A stretch of DNA of 23,427 bases from a virus, in the IMG/VR virus record IMGVR_UViG_3300046680_000197, positions 1-23,427 of that record; one strand, given 5' to 3'. The notes under the pieces were generated by a model, which was given only the letters and a program-made list of their open reading frames with translations, did no database searches and had not been told where the DNA came from. The translations under genes and the position numbers were made by a program. This document shows, piece after piece, positions 21,272-23,427 of the stretch; position 1 is the first letter of the stretch; the number at the start of each line of letters is the position of its first letter.

Positions 21272-22930
21272 TCACCCGATAAGGCTCTCGATATCGACCG
21301 GCTTGACCGCGGCATCACGCGCGCGCAGCCCGAGCAGCATGGCGAGCGCCACCGCGCCGTCGATGCGAAACCGCGCCTTGCCCTTGTCGAGCTTGCGGTT
21401 GCCGGCCGGATCGGTGGTGGCGATCGCGTTACCCATGTTCCAATTCAGTAACGGATTGTTATTGTGGATCAGCGAGCGTTCGGTGATGGCGAGCTCGAGC
21501 GCGTCGATCGCCGGCGCCATGTCTTTGAAGCCCTGGCCCCACGGCACCAACCGCAGCCCGTCGCCCTTCTCGCCGTCCTTGTAGGTCTGCAGCCCGAGCC
21601 GGTCGAACTCGCGCATCAGTTCGTTGATGCGCCAGCGATCGTAGGCGAGTCCGCGAATGCGATACCGCTGCGTCAGCTCGGCGATGTAGAGCGCCACCAC
21701 CGACGGGTCGATGCTCTTGCCGGGCGAAGTCTTGAGGTGCCCGGCCTCGTGCCATTCCACATAGCGCAAATTGCCGGCGCCAAAGTCGCGGTTGCTATGG
21801 TCGCGCAGCAGGTCAGCCGGCTTCCAGAACAGCGACTGCACCCGCATCGGCTCGTCGACCGAGCCCATCACCAGCGCGGTCAGATCCCAAACGCTCGACA
21901 GATCGACGCCGAGATAGACCTCCTCGCCGTCGACGAACTCGGCCGGCCCAGCGCAGGCAAACCACTCGGCGCGGGCGATCAGCGAGGCGTTCGGCGACAC
22001 CCGCTGGTTCAGGAACAGGTTGCGCACCTTCGGCTCTTCCGCCGGCATGCGCATTGCCTTGTAGACCGCGGTCACCAGATCCTCGCGGTCGCGAAAGATG
22101 CCGAGCGCCGGGTTGGCTTTCGACCACTGGCTCTCGTCGTCGAGCGCACAGTCCTCGTCGGCGGCGTACAGATGGCAGACAATCGCCGGATCGGTCTTCG
22201 CCAGCCCGTCGTCGATCAGTTTGGAAAGAATATGCTCGGGATCGTTCGACTGCGTCGAGATGGTCACAAACAGCGGCTCCTCACGAGCGCCGAACGAAGT
22301 ATCGAGCACGTCATACAGATCCCGACTCTTGGCCTGTGCCAGCTCGTCGTAGATCACCAGGCTCGGCAGGTAGCCGTGCTTGGTGCCGGCCTCGGCCGAA
22401 ATGGCGCGGTAGATCGAGCCGGTCGGCCGCGCTACCATGGTCTTGGTCGACGGCACCACCTCGACCATTGCCATCAGTTCGGGCTCGAGCTCGACGATCT
22501 GGCGGGCGAACTTGAACACGATCGCCGCCTGATCGCGGTCGTTGGCGGCGCTGTAAATCTCGCCGTTCGGAATCGCTTCCGGCCCGATCAGATGAGCCAG
22601 CGCGAGCGCCGCGATCAGCGCCGTCTTACCGTTCTTGCGCCCGATCGACAGGATCGCCCGCCGCACCACGCGCCGCCCATTGCGGTGCGGCTCGTAGATG
22701 TCACGAATCCAATCTTTCTGAAACGGCGCCAGCTTGAACCGCTTGCCCTGGCCCTTCCCGCTCGGCACCGTCAGACACTCGATGAACTTGATGACCTTGG
22801 CGGCCCGCCGCTTGCCGTCCGGTGTCCTCACCGCCAACGAGGCCGGCGAACTTCGACCGGGCATTGCCGGCGGCGACGCCGGCGGCGATGCGGGCGCGGC
22901 TGGCGGGGGTAAATCCAAACTCACAGGCAT
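21272..22930 (-). CDS. terL: Terminase large subunit
   Basis: 552 residues in the longest frame. The packaging motor has Walker A GRKNGKT (97-103), Walker B LVIYDE (191-196) and coupling motif ISTQS (224-228). The nuclease domain opens with GVDLSS (Asp343) and continues with YDRWRINELMREFDRLGLQT. Conserved TerL sequence (KVIKFIECLTVPSGKGQGKR) begins only at residue 45. Residues 1-35 are Pro/Ala-rich and overlap the conserved part of terS in another frame, so the true start may be the ATG at 22864 or the GTG near 22828. The ATG at 22930 has a weak ribosome binding site. It belongs to the terminase_1 type that pairs with P27 small subunits. Confidence 0.95.
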   Translation of the reverse strand: MPVSLDLPPPAAPASPPASPPAMPGRSSPASLAVRTPDGKRRAAKVIKFIECLTVPSGKGQGKRFKLAPFQKDWIRDIYEPHRNGRRVVRRAILSIGRKNGKTALIAALALAHLIGPEAIPNGEIYSAANDRDQAAIVFKFARQIVELEPELMAMVEVVPSTKTMVARPTGSIYRAISAEAGTKHGYLPSLVIYDELAQAKSRDLYDVLDTSFGAREEPLFVTISTQSNDPEHILSKLIDDGLAKTDPAIVCHLYAADEDCALDDESQWSKANPALGIFRDREDLVTAVYKAMRMPAEEPKVRNLFLNQRVSPNASLIARAEWFACAGPAEFVDGEEVYLGVDLSSVWDLTALVMGSVDEPMRVQSLFWKPADLLRDHSNRDFGAGNLRYVEWHEAGHLKTSPGKSIDPSVVALYIAELTQRYRIRGLAYDRWRINELMREFDRLGLQTYKDGEKGDGLRLVPWGQGFKDMAPAIDALELAITERSLIHNNNPLLNWNMGNAIATTDPAGNRKLDKGKARFRIDGAVALAMLLGLRARDAAVKPVDIESLIG

Positions 22931-23315
22931 GTTTCATCATCTCGCTGCAGGCTTGACTGGCGATCGTGACCAACGGGTTCTTGACCATGCTGCCGGTCGA
23001 ACCCTTGACCGTCAGGCCGGCCGTCAGCGGATCGTCCTTGGCCATCTTGGCGATCGACTTTTCCGCCGCCACCCAATGCGCAAACGATTGGCAGTAGCTC
23101 GCAAAGCCCCGTTCATCGACGATCGACAGCAGTCCGAGGCGGTAGACTTCGGCGATCAGACGCCGCCACTCAGCTTTCGCATCGGCGGTCAGGAACGACG
23201 GCGGCTCGGGAATGTCGGGCGCCTTGGCGGGTTCAAGTTCCGGATGAATGACGCGCTGGCCAGGGTTGCCGCGCAGCATCTTCAGATGCGCCGGCATCGC
23301 CTTTCTCCCCCTCAT
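22701..23315 (-). CDS. terS: Terminase small subunit (P27 family)
   Basis: 204 residues from the ATG at 23315, supported by GAGGA eight bases upstream and the family opening MRGRK..P..LK.LRGNPG. The P27 core includes ADAKAEWRRLIAEVYRLGLL, DERGFASYCQSFAHWVAAEK and KNPLVTIASQACSEMMKHAC followed by EFGFTPASRARIA, all typical. It recognises viral DNA for packaging. Conserved sequence ends by about residue 160 (SKFAGLVGG). The last 44 residues read terL-coding DNA in another frame and look like a shadow (DTGRQAAGRQGHQVHRVSDG), so a stop may have been lost. The overlap with terL is 230 bases. Confidence 0.92.
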   Translation of the reverse strand: MRGRKAMPAHLKMLRGNPGQRVIHPELEPAKAPDIPEPPSFLTADAKAEWRRLIAEVYRLGLLSIVDERGFASYCQSFAHWVAAEKSIAKMAKDDPLTAGLTVKGSTGSMVKNPLVTIASQACSEMMKHACEFGFTPASRARIAAGVAAGNARSKFAGLVGGEDTGRQAAGRQGHQVHRVSDGAEREGPGQAVQAGAVSERLDS

Positions 23316-23361
23316 CGTACTGTCCTCATTTTACCGACAGGCGTCGTACCAGTGACCGCAT

Positions 23362-23389
23362 GGAACCGGCCGGGAACCCCCATGGAACC
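23362..23389. repeat. Three GGAACC repeats at 11-bp spacing upstream of terS
   Basis: GGAACC begins at 23362, 23373 and 23384, so the copies are exactly 11 bp apart and lie on the same face of the helix. Two copies extend to CATGGAACC. A CCGGCCGG palindrome at 23366-23373 lies between the first two. They sit about 50-75 bp upstream of the terS start, where cos or pac recognition sites often occur. A -10-like TAAAAT (23328-23333, minus) lies between the repeat and terS but has no good -35. The rest of 23316-23427 shows nothing else. Confidence 0.5.
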
Positions 23390-23427
23390 TCAAATGACCC
23401 TTCAATCAGCAGGATTTAACGCGGCTT

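Noticed and set aside
21464-22912. 482-codon plus-strand open frame
   Set aside because: Antisense to the terminase large subunit, which has clear ATPase and nuclease motifs.
1-23427. Gene transfer agent instead of a phage
   Set aside because: Some tail-module genes resemble GTA types, but capsid-before-portal order, two homing-type nucleases, a large spike and an endolysin point to a phage or prophage.
1-23427. tRNA genes, CRISPR arrays, insertion sequences, rho-independent terminators
   Set aside because: None was seen by eye: no cloverleaf-like sequence, no spaced identical repeats of CRISPR length, no transposase, and no GC stem followed by a T run.

Overview
The window is the late (structural and lysis) region of a long-tailed, HK97-type siphovirus or prophage. 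High GC, dense ATGA/TGATG-type gene overlaps and the protein families suggest a host in the Alphaproteobacteria, most likely Rhizobiales (Bradyrhizobium-like); this is an inference, because no host gene, integrase, repressor or attachment site is present. Nearly all genes lie on the minus strand and read from right to left as one operon-like block.

Layout in transcription order: a phased triple repeat (23362-23389); terminase small and large subunits (23315-21272); two paralogous small proteins (21261-20569); a small HNH nuclease (20563-20282); a fused prohead protease/major capsid gene with a probable internal start (20255-18093); a parS-like palindrome; a charged small protein (18052-17720); the portal (17727-16282); a collagen-like protein (16358-15441); and a head-tail connector (15441-14803). 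After an inserted plus-strand gene come a two-helix membrane protein, a head-tail joining candidate, a tail terminator candidate, the tail tube, a tail-assembly chaperone pair with a possible -1 frameshift, a pre-tape-measure gene and the tape measure (14103-9537). Distal tail and fibre genes follow (9392-1525), ending in an 812-residue SPRY-bearing fibre, then a tail protein, a membrane/coiled-coil protein (holin or spanin candidate), a GH24 endolysin and the first codons of another gene.

Two plus-strand genes break this pattern (4064-4615 and 14190-14831). They are paralogous zinc-ribbon plus HNH-like nucleases of the free-standing homing type. Both have lower GC than their neighbours, both face against the late genes, and both are preceded by a homologous leader of about 77-79 bp containing the words TATAGTGCGC and GCCACTTGAC. 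Each sits at a gene junction just upstream of the ribosome binding site of a late gene. Together they look like two copies of a mobile endonuclease cassette and are the strongest candidate for something little described here.

Other points of interest are the capsid-before-portal order, the protease-capsid fusion, the parS-like site, the 11-bp-phased GGAACC triplet upstream of terS, the long terS/terL overlap, a 10-bp degenerate repeat within a possible tiny gene after the tape measure, and a collagen-like protein in the head module.
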